Source: Firmicutes bacterium HGW-Firmicutes-15 (GTDB taxonomy: Bacteria > Bacillota > Syntrophomonadia > Syntrophomonadales > Syntrophomonadaceae). From it: 64,000 bases of DNA. Of this stretch, positions 25,892 to 34,591 are shown one piece after another. Positions within the stretch are counted from its first letter, which is position 1; each line of letters begins with the position of its first letter. The stretch spans positions 62,001 through 126,000 of the forward strand of contig PHAA01000004.1 of assembly GCA_002840245.1 (NCBI GenBank), written 5' to 3'. The notes under the pieces were generated by a model. It saw nothing but the letters and a program-made list of their open reading frames with translations, did no database searches and had not been told where the DNA came from. Made by a program: the position numbers and the translations under genes.

Positions 25892-26602
25892 TTGCTTAAA
25901 GCAATCACCTTCGATTTTTGGGATACTCTTTATAAAATTCCCGAAGGGTTAATCATTTCCGGTAAACGCGTAGCTGCCTTTAACCAGATTATAAGGGCTA
26001 TGGGTTGCGAGGTAGAGGATGAAGCGGTGCGGGAGGCTTTCCAGGACTGCTGGCAATATGCTCATGAGTATCAGGTTGATTATGGCATGGATATTACTCC
26101 CACTGGCCATGTTAATTACATTCTGGGTCAATTGAAGCTTAAGCTGGAGTCGGAAGATTGGGACAGGGTATATAGGGTATATACGTCGGTACTTATTGAC
26201 TTTCCACCCCGATTAAATGAGGGTGTTCTGGAGACTCTGCCCTTTTTGGCTCAAAAATATAAGCTGGCGGTCATTTGTAATACCGGGGTAACCCCAGGTT
26301 CAATTCTTAGAGAAATCATGAAGGTTGATGATATTTATCGTTTTTTCAACGTTCTGGTGTTTTCAGACGAAGTCCATTGGGCCAAACCTAATGTTAAAAT
26401 CTTCGATTATACTCTTCAGAATCTGCAGGTAAAAAATATCGAAGCGGCTCATATAGGCGATGATAGCAGTACTGATGTAACCGGAGCTAAAAGGGCTGGG
26501 ATGACTGCCGTCTGGTTAGCACCCGAAGCACGTGAAAAGACACCCTGCTGTGATTATCATGTTCGTAACATAAAAGAACTATGTACTTTATTCCCCGAGT
26601 AG
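25892..26602 (+). CDS. HAD-superfamily hydrolase
   Basis: A 236-residue HAD hydrolase. AITFDFWDTLY holds the nucleophile Asp motif (here DFWDT, an Asp followed by Phe-Trp-Asp), VICNTG motif II, KPNVKIF motif III Lys, and HIGDDSSTDVTGAKRAGM motif IV. The start is uncertain: TTG 25892 has AGGAG seven bases upstream; GTG 25883 and earlier codons are alternatives. Likely a small-molecule phosphatase. It begins just past the MITE-like repeat. Confidence 0.82.
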   Translation: MLKAITFDFWDTLYKIPEGLIISGKRVAAFNQIIRAMGCEVEDEAVREAFQDCWQYAHEYQVDYGMDITPTGHVNYILGQLKLKLESEDWDRVYRVYTSVLIDFPPRLNEGVLETLPFLAQKYKLAVICNTGVTPGSILREIMKVDDIYRFFNVLVFSDEVHWAKPNVKIFDYTLQNLQVKNIEAAHIGDDSSTDVTGAKRAGMTAVWLAPEAREKTPCCDYHVRNIKELCTLFPE

Positions 26603-26627
26603 ATGGCTTTAGGGTAGGAGGATGCTA

Positions 26628-26900
26628 ATGCCAATAGTTAATATTGTAGAAAAAATAATCTGGGACAATATGGACAGTGTATTTGATCAGAAACCAGGGA
26701 TGTGCCGCTGCGAGATTTGTAAGATGGATATAGCTGCCTATGCTTTAAATAAGCTGAAACCACACTATGCAGTTACTGACAAAGGGGCAGCCATAACCCG
26801 GGCTCATTTCATAGAAACCCAGTTTTATCTTGATTTGATCATAGTTCTCACTGAGGCGGTGGAGAAGGTTAGCGCCAATCCACGCCATGGGTCGGTGTAG
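26628..26900 (+). CDS. ComFB-family protein
   Basis: A 90-residue protein of the late-competence ComFB family: IVEKIIWDNMDSVF at the N-terminus, then CRCEICKMDIAAYALNKLKPHY with clustered cysteines likely binding zinc. ComFB domains are linked to competence or c-di-nucleotide control in other bacteria; a function here is not shown. GGAGG at 26617-26621 supports ATG 26628 over the ATG that touches it. rnhA follows after three bases. Confidence 0.8.
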   Translation: MPIVNIVEKIIWDNMDSVFDQKPGMCRCEICKMDIAAYALNKLKPHYAVTDKGAAITRAHFIETQFYLDLIIVLTEAVEKVSANPRHGSV

Positions 26901-26903
26901 GCG

Positions 26904-27341
26904 ATGAAAGCAATAACCATTTATACCGATGGTGCCTGTTCCGGCAATCCTGGTCCTGGGGGGTGGGGCGCAGTTCTGCTTTTCAATGATCAGAAAAAGG
27001 AAATTTACGGGGGAGAAAGCCAAACTACCAATCAGCGTATGGAATTGCAGGCGGTGATTGGTGCTTTGGGTTCATTGAAGGTGACTGATTGGGATGTCAC
27101 TGTTTATTCGGACAGTGCTTACGTGGTCAATGCCTTTAAACAGAAGTGGATTGAAAATTGGCAGAAAAACGGTTGGAAAAACAGTAAAAAGGAAGCGGTG
27201 GCTAATCAGGATCTCTGGAAGGAGTTGCTCATTCTAACCGGCAAAAATCGGGTGATGATGGAGAAGGTTAAGGGGCATTCCGGGGATATGTATAATGAGC
27301 GCTGTGATGAATTGGCCCGACAGGCTATTAAAGAGTTGTAA
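26904..27341 (+). CDS. rnhA: Ribonuclease HI
   Basis: A 145-residue RNase HI. Catalytic acidic residues are in IYTDGACSGNPGPGGWG (first Asp), NQRMELQAVIGAL (Glu), VYSDSAYVV (second Asp) and KGHSGDMYNERCDELAR (His and last Asp). It degrades RNA in RNA-DNA hybrids. The start ATG overlaps no other gene and is three bases after comFB, so expression is probably coupled. Confidence 0.94.
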   Translation: MKAITIYTDGACSGNPGPGGWGAVLLFNDQKKEIYGGESQTTNQRMELQAVIGALGSLKVTDWDVTVYSDSAYVVNAFKQKWIENWQKNGWKNSKKEAVANQDLWKELLILTGKNRVMMEKVKGHSGDMYNERCDELARQAIKEL

Positions 27342-27357
27342 AGGGTGAGCCCAGGGC

Positions 27358-28074
27358 ATGAATAATATTGAGGTATATAATGCCGTTGAAAACGGCACAT
27401 TAGGGATAGGAATTCGGGTTAATGGTCAAGCTACGGTGCAGGATTTGTTGGATGTCTGGCAGCCATTTTGTGATGATCAGTCCCTCTATAAACAATATGC
27501 AGAGGGTAATCATGCCTTGTGCAAGGGATGCCAGCTTAATTGCTGCAGCACTGCTTATGTAATACCAGATTTAATATCCTTCAAGAAGATGGCATCTAGT
27601 TTGGAATTAGACTATGCGGCTTTTATTGCCGGCTATTTTCACCAGGAAAAGCTGGGTCTGGGTCTCTTGCGTTTGCAGCCGAATCCTTGTGTGTTTCTAC
27701 ACAATAATATTTGCTCTATATATACGGTGCGGTCGCTTATCTGCCGTTTTTATCTTTGCAGTCATCTGCTGGGGGATACAGAGGAACTGATTTACAAAAT
27801 TGCTTGGACGGGAGCAGCCGCAACTCTGGTCTTTGCGGAAGAAAAGGGATTGATACCAGGAGTTGTAGCAGGAGGTCTCAGCAGTTTCGACCGCCTTTTC
27901 GTTCGTTTGCTGGAAGAATACCGGAGCAGCGAAGGAGTGAAGAGTTTTATGCAGGCGCAGGATTATCGGGATGTACCTCTTCATTATTTTCTCCCGACTG
28001 GAAAGGAAGTATCTTCATATGCTAATTATTCGGATCAAAACTCGGGATCTTCTCCGGGTAAGCAGGAAGTTTGA
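27358..28074 (+). CDS. YkgJ-family cysteine-cluster protein
   Basis: A 238-residue protein with the zinc/Fe-S cysteine cluster CKGCQLNCCS near residue 57 and a second set, PCVFLHNNICSIYTVRSLICRFYLC, near 110, together the CxxCxxxCC...C...C pattern of the YkgJ/UPF0153 family. The metal and role are unknown. ATG 27358 follows AAAGGGTGAG. Confidence 0.82.
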   Translation: MNNIEVYNAVENGTLGIGIRVNGQATVQDLLDVWQPFCDDQSLYKQYAEGNHALCKGCQLNCCSTAYVIPDLISFKKMASSLELDYAAFIAGYFHQEKLGLGLLRLQPNPCVFLHNNICSIYTVRSLICRFYLCSHLLGDTEELIYKIAWTGAAATLVFAEEKGLIPGVVAGGLSSFDRLFVRLLEEYRSSEGVKSFMQAQDYRDVPLHYFLPTGKEVSSYANYSDQNSGSSPGKQEV

Positions 28075-28165
28075 AACCAAAAGGGCACGTCTTCTGGCTA
28101 TCACCAGCGAAGACCAGAACTTCGATATGTTGTACGCAGTGGATGAATATCAGGAAAGAGATTGA
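28019..28165 (+). CDS. Possible small protein overlapping the end of the YkgJ gene
   Basis: A 48-codon frame (MLIIRIKTRDLLRVSRKFET...YQERD) starting inside the last codons of the YkgJ gene, 56 bases before its end, in another frame. GGAAAGGAAG lies about nine bases upstream of ATG 28019, and the frame fills the space to the terminator at 28171. The composition is protein-like, but I know no homologous family. Confidence 0.4.
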   Translation: MLIIRIKTRDLLRVSRKFETKRARLLAITSEDQNFDMLYAVDEYQERD

Positions 28166-28170
28166 GGATT

Positions 28171-28211
28171 ATTAAGGGAAACACGAGGCTTTTCTTCGTG
28201 TTTCCCTTAAT
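28171..28211. terminator. Bidirectional terminator between convergent genes
   Basis: ATTAAGGGAAACACGA (28171-28186) pairs perfectly with 28196-28211, with a 9-base loop and TGTTTTT following on the plus strand. It separates the plus-strand rnhA/YkgJ operon from the convergent SpoIID gene. Confidence 0.8.
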
Positions 28212-28222
28212 TGTTTTTGCTG

Positions 28223-29218
28223 CTATTTATACAGTTGGGTCCACATGGTTCCGGGGTAGTAGTGTTCCACTATCTCTTTAGCCATTTTACCTTCCTGGGC
28301 CATTGTGAAGGCACCCCACTGTTCCATACCGCAGCCATGTCCCCAGCCCTTACCTTTGAATACCACATTATTTCCTTCCACAGTTATACTGGTAAAATAG
28401 GTGGAGAAGAGCTTATCAAAGCCAACTTTCTCACGTAAATCTACCCCAGCAATAGAAGCGGAACCGGCGGTTACGGTTAGAGCACGACCTGAAGGCCCCT
28501 TTTGCCCAACCTTAATATCAGCCAAAGAACCTGCCTTTGGCCCCATTATATTTTTTATGGTTGAAACAGGGACTTTTACGGTCCAGTCACGGTACTTTTC
28601 AGGGGCATTTTTCAGCCCATCAGTGGAAACGGGCACAATATAGGCAGAAGCCTTATCTTTCAGCTTGGGAAAACCTTCATCTATACTGGCAGTCATCGCC
28701 GGGGATGCAGAGTGGAACTCAGCGTAGACGAATTTACCGTTATAGGTTAAAATCTGTCCCCTGGTTTCATCTACCGCTTTGGCGATAACATCTGGAATCT
28801 TGGTGTTATTGTATGCTTGAAATTCAGTATGGTCGTCGCTGGCGTCAGTACCATGTTTGCCAGCGCCATGTTCATAATTAATTAAGGCCAGGGTCATGGT
28901 TCGGGCAGCGATGGCTTGGGCTTTCAGAGCTTCCAGGGGGAAATTCGGTCCGATTTCAGCGGCAACCACCCCTTTAAGGTAGTCTTCTAGTTTAAGCTGC
29001 TCCTTATTACCAGTGGCGCTACGATATAGCGAAATTGTGGGCTCCTGGCTGTATTTGGTTACCTCGGGAGCCAGTGGTACATTTTGTTGGGGCACATTTT
29101 GCTGGGGTGTCGTGGGTGGTTTTTTAGCTGCTTTCTGGCATCCTGCCACACATAGTAGGGATAGGATGAGGGTGAACAGAAGTAATATCACAGGTTTTCT
29201 TAATGGGATATTTTTCAA
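28223..29218 (-). CDS. SpoIID/LytB-domain lipoprotein
   Basis: A 331-residue minus-strand protein. The signal peptide ends in a lipobox at LCVAGCQKAAKK. The SpoIID domain shows LEDYLKGVVAAEIGPNFPLEALKAQAIAARTM near residue 80, DASDDHTEFQAY, and GWGHGCGMEQWGAFTMAQEG near the end, including the conserved Glu and HGxGMxQWGA motif. SpoIID enzymes are lytic transglycosylases trimming peptidoglycan during engulfment; this version could be SpoIID itself or a paralogue, since neighbouring spoIIR-type genes are absent. Confidence 0.85.
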   Translation of the reverse strand: MKNIPLRKPVILLLFTLILSLLCVAGCQKAAKKPPTTPQQNVPQQNVPLAPEVTKYSQEPTISLYRSATGNKEQLKLEDYLKGVVAAEIGPNFPLEALKAQAIAARTMTLALINYEHGAGKHGTDASDDHTEFQAYNNTKIPDVIAKAVDETRGQILTYNGKFVYAEFHSASPAMTASIDEGFPKLKDKASAYIVPVSTDGLKNAPEKYRDWTVKVPVSTIKNIMGPKAGSLADIKVGQKGPSGRALTVTAGSASIAGVDLREKVGFDKLFSTYFTSITVEGNNVVFKGKGWGHGCGMEQWGAFTMAQEGKMAKEIVEHYYPGTMWTQLYK

Positions 29219-29276
29219 TTAAATCTCTCCTTTTTTATATTATCAAGCTTGAATTTAGTCTTTGTTAAAGAGCAAA

Positions 29277-29305
29277 TTGTTATAACTGGCAAACTCAGGT
29301 ATAAT
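29277..29305 (+). promoter_or_regulatory. Sigma-A promoter of trmL
   Basis: TTGTTA (29277-29282), a 17-base spacer and TATAAT (29300-29305), 41 bases upstream of ATG 29347. Confidence 0.7.
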
Positions 29306-29346
29306 TTCTATCATTAAAAAAAATATGACACAGGGGGACGATTTGT

Positions 29347-29805
29347 ATGCACATTGTCCTGGTGGAGCCGGAAATACCACAGAACACAGGTAATATAGCT
29401 CGCACTTGCGCATTGACAGGAAGTACCTTGCACCTGGTTAAGCCCTTGGGGTTTTCGATAGAAGATCGCTATTTGAAAAGAGCGGGCCTAGATTACTGGG
29501 ATAAGGTGGAAGTGAAAATATGGGAGAGCTTCGAGGACTTAGTTCAAAAATACAAAAAAAACAGGTTCTATCTGGCTACTACTCACGCTGCTCGGGGTTA
29601 TCACGAATATTCTTATGAAGAGGACGACCTGTTCGTATTTGGGCGGGAGACCAGGGGACTATCGTCTGAAATATTGGAAGCTTACCCGGACACCCAGATT
29701 CGTATTCCGATGGTGGATTTCGGGCGCTCCTTAAACCTGGCTAATTCGGCAGCGATCATCCTTTTTGAGGCTCTGCGACAGAACAGCTACCCTGGTTTAA
29801 AATGA
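29347..29805 (+). CDS. trmL: tRNA (cytidine/uridine-34-2'-O)-methyltransferase TrmL
   Basis: A 152-residue SPOUT methyltransferase. It starts MHIVLVEPEIPQNTGNIARTCALTGSTLHLVKPLGF, has LFVFGRETRGLSSEIL near residue 97 and RIPMVDFGRSLNLANSAAIILFEALRQ at the knot, all standard for TrmL. It methylates the ribose at the wobble position of leucine tRNAs. Confidence 0.94.
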   Translation: MHIVLVEPEIPQNTGNIARTCALTGSTLHLVKPLGFSIEDRYLKRAGLDYWDKVEVKIWESFEDLVQKYKKNRFYLATTHAARGYHEYSYEEDDLFVFGRETRGLSSEILEAYPDTQIRIPMVDFGRSLNLANSAAIILFEALRQNSYPGLK

Positions 29806-29816
29806 AAAATAAAAAC

Positions 29817-29845
29817 AAAAAAAGCCCCCTCAAAGGAGCTTTTTT
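29817..29845. terminator. Bidirectional terminator between trmL and ferredoxin
   Basis: An A-rich 5' arm with GCCCCCT pairs imperfectly with AGGAGCTTTTTT, giving a U-rich tail on both strands between convergent genes. Confidence 0.75.
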
Positions 29846-29874
29846 AAAGAGATATGACTTATATGTGCAATTAA

Positions 29875-30051
29875 TTATTCCTCAACCGGTATAGGAGCCT
29901 CTACCGGACAGACATCGGCACAGGAGCCGCAATCGGTGCATAATTCCGGGTTGATTACATATTTGTCATCGCCTTCAGTGATTGCCTCAACTGGGCATTC
30001 ATCTGGGCAAAGTCCGCAGGAAATACATTCGTCTGTAATTATATAGGCCAT
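29875..30051 (-). CDS. 2[4Fe-4S] ferredoxin
   Basis: A 58-residue ferredoxin with two cluster motifs, CISCGLCPDECPVEAI and CTDCGSCADVCPVEAPI, each giving the CxxCxxCxxxCP ligand set. AAAGGAGGCG before ATG 30051 fixes the start; the longer frame adds eight residues without a ribosome site. It carries low-potential electrons, as expected in a strict anaerobe. Confidence 0.93.
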   Translation of the reverse strand: MAYIITDECISCGLCPDECPVEAITEGDDKYVINPELCTDCGSCADVCPVEAPIPVEE

Positions 30052-30116
30052 TTTATTCGCCTCCTTTGAAATCAATTAATAGCATTATAGTTAACACCTT
30101 TTTTTTTGTCAATTTA

Positions 30117-30350
30117 ATAGGGACTATCAAAAAATAAACCAGTCATTTACTCCGGTTTTTTTCACGCTATACTTCGTTATCAAAGCTAGAAATACGTCCA
30201 GTATGACTGCGCTTTGAAGCCTTGTCTAGCGCGAAAAATCCTCGGAGTATTCTGTCTTATTTATTCCTTGATAGCCCCTAGATGAAAATAGTTTGGGTAT
30301 GACACTATCATGGAATAACAACTAGTTTATTTCTTAATAGTCCCTATAAT
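30117..30350 (-). repeat. MITE-like element, copy 2 (inverted relative to copy 1)
   Basis: The region begins ATAGGGACTAT and ends ATAGTCCCTATA. Bases 30117-30270 are the reverse complement of 25644-25797 with scattered differences, and the last part (about 30317-30350) repeats the outer end of copy 1 in direct orientation. This suggests a composite or partly nested copy. It fills the gap between the ferredoxin and thiamine pyrophosphokinase genes. Confidence 0.75.
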
Positions 30351-30429
30351 AAGAATTGGAAAATGCAACAGGACTGAATTATGTTATTATACAGGGAACA
30401 TGAGTTTTACCTGATTGGAGATTGATTCA

Positions 30430-31095
30430 ATGCGGTGTATCATTTTAGCCAATGGAGAATACGGTGATATGGAAGCCTACCAAAGTTTATTTCAGGATGA
30501 CGATACCGTATTATGTGCCGACGGAGGAGCAAACTATGCATATATGCTGGGAGTGATGCCAGATAGTATAATAGGGGATATGGATTCCATTCTGCCGGAA
30601 GTCAGGGAGTTTTTTGAAGCCAGAAATGTAGAAATCCAAAAATTCCCCCGGCACAAAGATTTCACTGATACCCAATTAGCCTTGGATATCGCTCAGGAAT
30701 GGGGAGCTACGGAAATATTGATGCTCGGTACCTTAGGGAGAAGATTGGACCATACCCTTTCAAACCTATATTGTGGGATAGAACTGGTGCAAAGAGGTAT
30801 TAAACTAACTCATTTTACTCCTGAATATTGGGTTTATATTATTAATCAGGATATTGAAATAGAGGGCAAGCAAGGAGATACTGTCTCAGTTCTGGCACTG
30901 ACTCAGGAAGCTCGCGGGGTGAGTGAAATCGGTTTTGAGTATCCATTGGAAAATACAGTATTGGAGAAGAGCAACCCTTATGCTATTTCCAATAGGCTGG
31001 CTTCAAGCAAGGGCAAAATACGCGTGCAGGAAGGCATACTGGCGGTTATTCATTATCTTCAGAAGCTAGAAGGAGACTCCCAAAATCTCGCCTAA
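30430..31095 (+). CDS. Thiamine pyrophosphokinase
   Basis: A 221-residue enzyme. VLCADGGANYAYMLGVMPDSIIGDMDSI carries the DGGAN and GDxDS motifs, FPRHKDFTDTQLALDIA the KDxTD metal/ATP site, and LGTLGRRLDHTLSNL the GxxGxRxDH motif; the C-terminal SNRLASSKGKIRVQEGILAVI binds thiamine. It makes thiamine pyrophosphate from thiamine and ATP. TTGGAG ends nine bases before ATG 30430, which is preferred over the upstream TTG. Confidence 0.92.
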   Translation: MRCIILANGEYGDMEAYQSLFQDDDTVLCADGGANYAYMLGVMPDSIIGDMDSILPEVREFFEARNVEIQKFPRHKDFTDTQLALDIAQEWGATEILMLGTLGRRLDHTLSNLYCGIELVQRGIKLTHFTPEYWVYIINQDIEIEGKQGDTVSVLALTQEARGVSEIGFEYPLENTVLEKSNPYAISNRLASSKGKIRVQEGILAVIHYLQKLEGDSQNLA

Positions 31096-31161
31096 TCTGC
31101 TATGCTTAATGATATGTGCAAATAATGTCTTAACGTATTTGTGAACAAGGGGGAGTAAAAA

Positions 31162-32028
31162 TTGGACTTGGGTTTATTATCCGGGGTATTTGCTAGCCCC
31201 TGGAACATTTTTCGCAGCCTCTTGGACATAGCCATTGTTGCCTATATATTTTATCGTCTCCTGGGATTGATTAAAGGAACGCGGGCAGAACAACTGCTCA
31301 AGGGTCTTATAATACTGCTGGCGTTTTCGGTAGTAGTCAGCTATTTGCAATTGGATATGGTTAACTGGTTACTGGAGAAACTATGGATCATTTTCGCCAT
31401 TACACTGCCCATTGTCTTTCAGCCTGAATTAAGGCGCATACTGGAACAACTAGGACGCGGCAAGTTTTTTGTCAGTTCTAGTTCTGGGGAAAAAATGGGT
31501 ATATATGATGTTGTTGTCAAAGAGATTTCGGAGGCTGTAAGGGTACTGGCGCGTAATCGGGTAGGCGCACTGATTGTCATTGGGCGTGAGACCGGGATAG
31601 AAGAATTTATGGATAGTGGAACTACGCTGGATTCTTTGGTTTCCTCGGGAATTTTGATCAATATATTCGTTCCCAATACTCCTCTGCATGATGGGGCAGT
31701 GATAATTAAAGAAGGCCGGATTCAAAAGGCGGCCTGTTTTTTACCTTTAAGCAATAACCCTGGTATTGATGGACAATTGGGCACCCGGCACCGAGCTGGG
31801 CTGGGAATTACCGAGGTGTCAGACGCCCTTTCGATTATTGTATCCGAAGAGACTGGAGCGGTATCTGTGGCCCGTGAGGGCAGTTTAGTCCGCTTTCTGG
31901 ATGCCCAGAGTCTGAAAGATCTGCTGGAAGAAGAACTGGTAGTCCGGGAAAGCCGCAGGGACAGCTTTTGGAGGAGGTGGGCAGCAGATGGTCGAAAAGA
32001 ACCAGAGAAGAAAAAAGATATGGCTTAA
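31162..32028 (+). CDS. cdaA: Diadenylate cyclase CdaA
   Basis: A 288-residue c-di-AMP synthase with three N-terminal membrane helices (about 10-90) and the DAC domain: LHDGAVIIKEGRI (DGA motif) near 178 and LGTRHRAGLGITEVSDALSIIVSEETG (RHR motif) near 208. c-di-AMP controls potassium and wall homeostasis. TTG 31162 follows AAGGGGGAG. Its 3' end overlaps cdaR by 41 bases in another frame, and the order cdaA-cdaR-glmM-glmS matches other Firmicutes. Confidence 0.94.
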   Translation: MDLGLLSGVFASPWNIFRSLLDIAIVAYIFYRLLGLIKGTRAEQLLKGLIILLAFSVVVSYLQLDMVNWLLEKLWIIFAITLPIVFQPELRRILEQLGRGKFFVSSSSGEKMGIYDVVVKEISEAVRVLARNRVGALIVIGRETGIEEFMDSGTTLDSLVSSGILINIFVPNTPLHDGAVIIKEGRIQKAACFLPLSNNPGIDGQLGTRHRAGLGITEVSDALSIIVSEETGAVSVAREGSLVRFLDAQSLKDLLEEELVVRESRRDSFWRRWAADGRKEPEKKKDMA

Positions 32029-32917
32029 GCTTGCTTCGGTTATCATGGCTATCCTACTGTGGTTCTATGTGGTTAATCAGGGTGATGTATTGACAGGGAG
32101 TAATTTGGTGGACGTAGAATTAAAATATCGCAACCCACCTACTGACCTTACTGTTGTCGGACCGGAAAAGGTATCTGTGAAATTATGGGGGTCACTTCAT
32201 GGATCGGGTAATATCGTAGCATATGTGGATTTGGCAGGGCTAGGTAAAGGTGCACACAAAGTTCCGGTTAAGCTGGAACCTGTCACAGGAGCTATGGTTA
32301 CCTCAGTGCAGCCGGATAAAGTAGATATTACATTGGAGGAACTCAGTGAAAAGGTGTTTCAGGTTAAACATGAAGTGAAACAGAACCCCCAGGCGGGCTA
32401 TCAGTTGACTGAGGTTTTGTTAGCTTCTGATAGTTGCATGGTAAAAGGTGAGGCAGATGCAGTAGGGCGAGTGGCTAGAGTTGTAGCACCGATAGATATG
32501 GGAAATATAAAGGACGTTACTGCGGTCAAGGTCATACTGCAGGCTCGCGACGTGAACGGGAAAAACATTAGCGAAGGTATAAAGTTGATACCCTCTACGA
32601 TTGATGCTTATATAGTTTTGGAAAAAAAACAGGTTAGTAAACTTGTTGCTGTAAAACCTCAGCTTATCGGTAAAGCCGCTGAAGGTTTCAGCCAGGGGGA
32701 AGTAAAAAGCGATCCTGCCCAAATTACGGTGTTGGGTGATCAGATGCGGGTGGATGCCTTGAACGAAATAGTCACCCAGCCTATAGATATTGGCGGTAAA
32801 CAGGAAGATTTTGTCCAGGTCGTGGAAATGGTTCAGCCTGAAGGGATCATTTTCTCTCCTACCCGAATTACTATCAATGTCAAGATCAGCAAAAATGGGG
32901 TAAAAGGGGTTCAGTGA
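31988..32917 (+). CDS. cdaR: CdaA regulator CdaR (YbbR-domain protein)
   Basis: A 309-residue membrane-anchored protein: a basic N-terminus and helix (LKLASVIMAILLWFYVVNQGD), then about three YbbR repeats of roughly 80 residues. The LWFYV motif is typical at the membrane exit. It binds CdaA and tunes diadenylate cyclase activity. It overlaps cdaA and its stop overlaps the next start (ATGA-type), so translation is coupled. Confidence 0.9.
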   Translation: MVEKNQRRKKIWLKLASVIMAILLWFYVVNQGDVLTGSNLVDVELKYRNPPTDLTVVGPEKVSVKLWGSLHGSGNIVAYVDLAGLGKGAHKVPVKLEPVTGAMVTSVQPDKVDITLEELSEKVFQVKHEVKQNPQAGYQLTEVLLASDSCMVKGEADAVGRVARVVAPIDMGNIKDVTAVKVILQARDVNGKNISEGIKLIPSTIDAYIVLEKKQVSKLVAVKPQLIGKAAEGFSQGEVKSDPAQITVLGDQMRVDALNEIVTQPIDIGGKQEDFVQVVEMVQPEGIIFSPTRITINVKISKNGVKGVQ

Positions 32918-34566
32918 TGAAAGTTCGAATACATGGATTACGATTAGGTTTGGATTCTCAAGAAAGCGATTTAATGAATTTAGCGGCACAGAGATTAGGA
33001 ATAGATGTCCAAAATATAAATTCTATAAAACTGGTTAAGAAAGCGGTGGATGCGCGACGCTCTACGGTATATTTTATCTGCTCAGTTGATGTGGAGCTGG
33101 CCCCGGCCGTCACTATAACTGCTGGAATGCTGGAAGCGCCCGATTTATCTCTGGTAGAAGATAAGATCATAGCTCAGCCTATAGCGGGAACCAATTTGCT
33201 GAATCAGTCTCCTTTGATAGTTGGTTCTGGCCCGGCTGGGCTCTTTTGTGCCCTGCTCCTGGCTCGCAACGGTTACAAGCCGGTGATAATAGAACAAGGG
33301 CAGGACATGGATAGCCGGATTCAGCAGGTAGAACAATTCTGGCAGGCGGGGGATCTAAATGAGCGCTCTAATGTACAGTTTGGTGAAGGTGGGGCTGGGA
33401 CTTTTTCCGACGGTAAGCTGACCACCCGCATTGGTGATGACAGGGTGGATTATGTACTGAAAACCTTTGTGGAATTCGGAGCCAATGAAGATATAATGTA
33501 CCTAAAGAAACCACATTTAGGAACTGATAAGATTCGCGCCATAGTCAAGAGAATACGGCAGGAGATCATCCGGTTGGGGGGAGAGTTTTACTTCGAGACT
33601 TGCCTCACAGATATTAATATGAACAATGGGTTGCTGCAAAGCATAATAATAAATAATGATGAGGAATTACCTTGCTCGTTATTGGTTTTGGCTATAGGCA
33701 ATAGTGCTCGCGATGTTTATCGCATGCTGCACCGTAAAGGGGTAAGGATTATTCCCAAGGCTTTTGCTGTGGGACTGCGCATCGAACATCCCCAGTCGGT
33801 GATTGATCAGATACAGTATGGTAATTTTGCAGGTCATCCTCGGTTACCATCAGCTGATTATCATTTTACTATGCAGGATCGCAATACTGGCAGATCGCTT
33901 TATACTTTCTGCATGTGTCCCGGCGGCTCGGTCATTGCTGCTTCATCTGCCCCAGGAAAGCTGGTTATCAACGGAATGAGTTATTCCAAACGGGATAGCG
34001 GCATTGCCAACAGCGCATTAGTAGTGACTGTATCTCCAGTGGACTGGGAAAATGAAGCTCTAGCTGGTATTAAGTTTCAGGAGGAACTGGAAGAACGTGC
34101 CTTTATTATGGGGGGGGAAAACTATCATGCTCCCGCCCAGTATCTGCAGGACTTTATAGATTCTCGACCTAGTCTTTCCCTGGAGGGCTCTATTGCCAGT
34201 TATGCGCCTGGACTCACACCCTCTAACCTATGGAACTTATTGCCCCGCGAAATTGCTGAGCTAATGAAGAGGGGGATAAAGGCATGGAATGTACGCGCGC
34301 CTGGTTTCATAAATGCTGAGGCTGTTATGACCGGGGTGGAGACTCGTACCTCCGCACCAGTAAGAATAGAACGGGATGCGAGTTTTTGCTCTGTAAATAC
34401 ACCGGGTCTATATCCCTGTGGTGAAGGAGCTGGCTATGCTGGAGGCATCATGAGTGCAGCTGTGGATGGATTAAGAGTGGCTGAGAGCATTATTTCTCAT
34501 TACCGGGGGCCTGTCACCCAGGTGGAGATAAAAAAGAGCCAAGTGATCAGAGGGAGTGCCCTCTAA
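32917..34566 (+). CDS. NAD(P)/FAD-dependent oxidoreductase (COG2509-type)
   Basis: A 549-residue flavoprotein with an N-terminal extension domain of about 100 residues, then PLIVGSGPAGLFCALLLARNGYKPVIIEQG (FAD Rossmann), FGEGGAGTFSDGKLTTRI near 160, and GLYPCGEGAGYAGGIMSAAVDGLRVAE near the C-terminus. This architecture matches uncharacterised FAD-dependent dehydrogenases that often sit in the cdaR-glmM interval of Clostridia. The enzyme reaction is unknown. ATG 32917 uses the A of the cdaR stop. Confidence 0.85.
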   Translation: MKVRIHGLRLGLDSQESDLMNLAAQRLGIDVQNINSIKLVKKAVDARRSTVYFICSVDVELAPAVTITAGMLEAPDLSLVEDKIIAQPIAGTNLLNQSPLIVGSGPAGLFCALLLARNGYKPVIIEQGQDMDSRIQQVEQFWQAGDLNERSNVQFGEGGAGTFSDGKLTTRIGDDRVDYVLKTFVEFGANEDIMYLKKPHLGTDKIRAIVKRIRQEIIRLGGEFYFETCLTDINMNNGLLQSIIINNDEELPCSLLVLAIGNSARDVYRMLHRKGVRIIPKAFAVGLRIEHPQSVIDQIQYGNFAGHPRLPSADYHFTMQDRNTGRSLYTFCMCPGGSVIAASSAPGKLVINGMSYSKRDSGIANSALVVTVSPVDWENEALAGIKFQEELEERAFIMGGENYHAPAQYLQDFIDSRPSLSLEGSIASYAPGLTPSNLWNLLPREIAELMKRGIKAWNVRAPGFINAEAVMTGVETRTSAPVRIERDASFCSVNTPGLYPCGEGAGYAGGIMSAAVDGLRVAESIISHYRGPVTQVEIKKSQVIRGSAL

Positions 34567-34591
34567 AAATTGACTATTGGAGGTAAATAGA

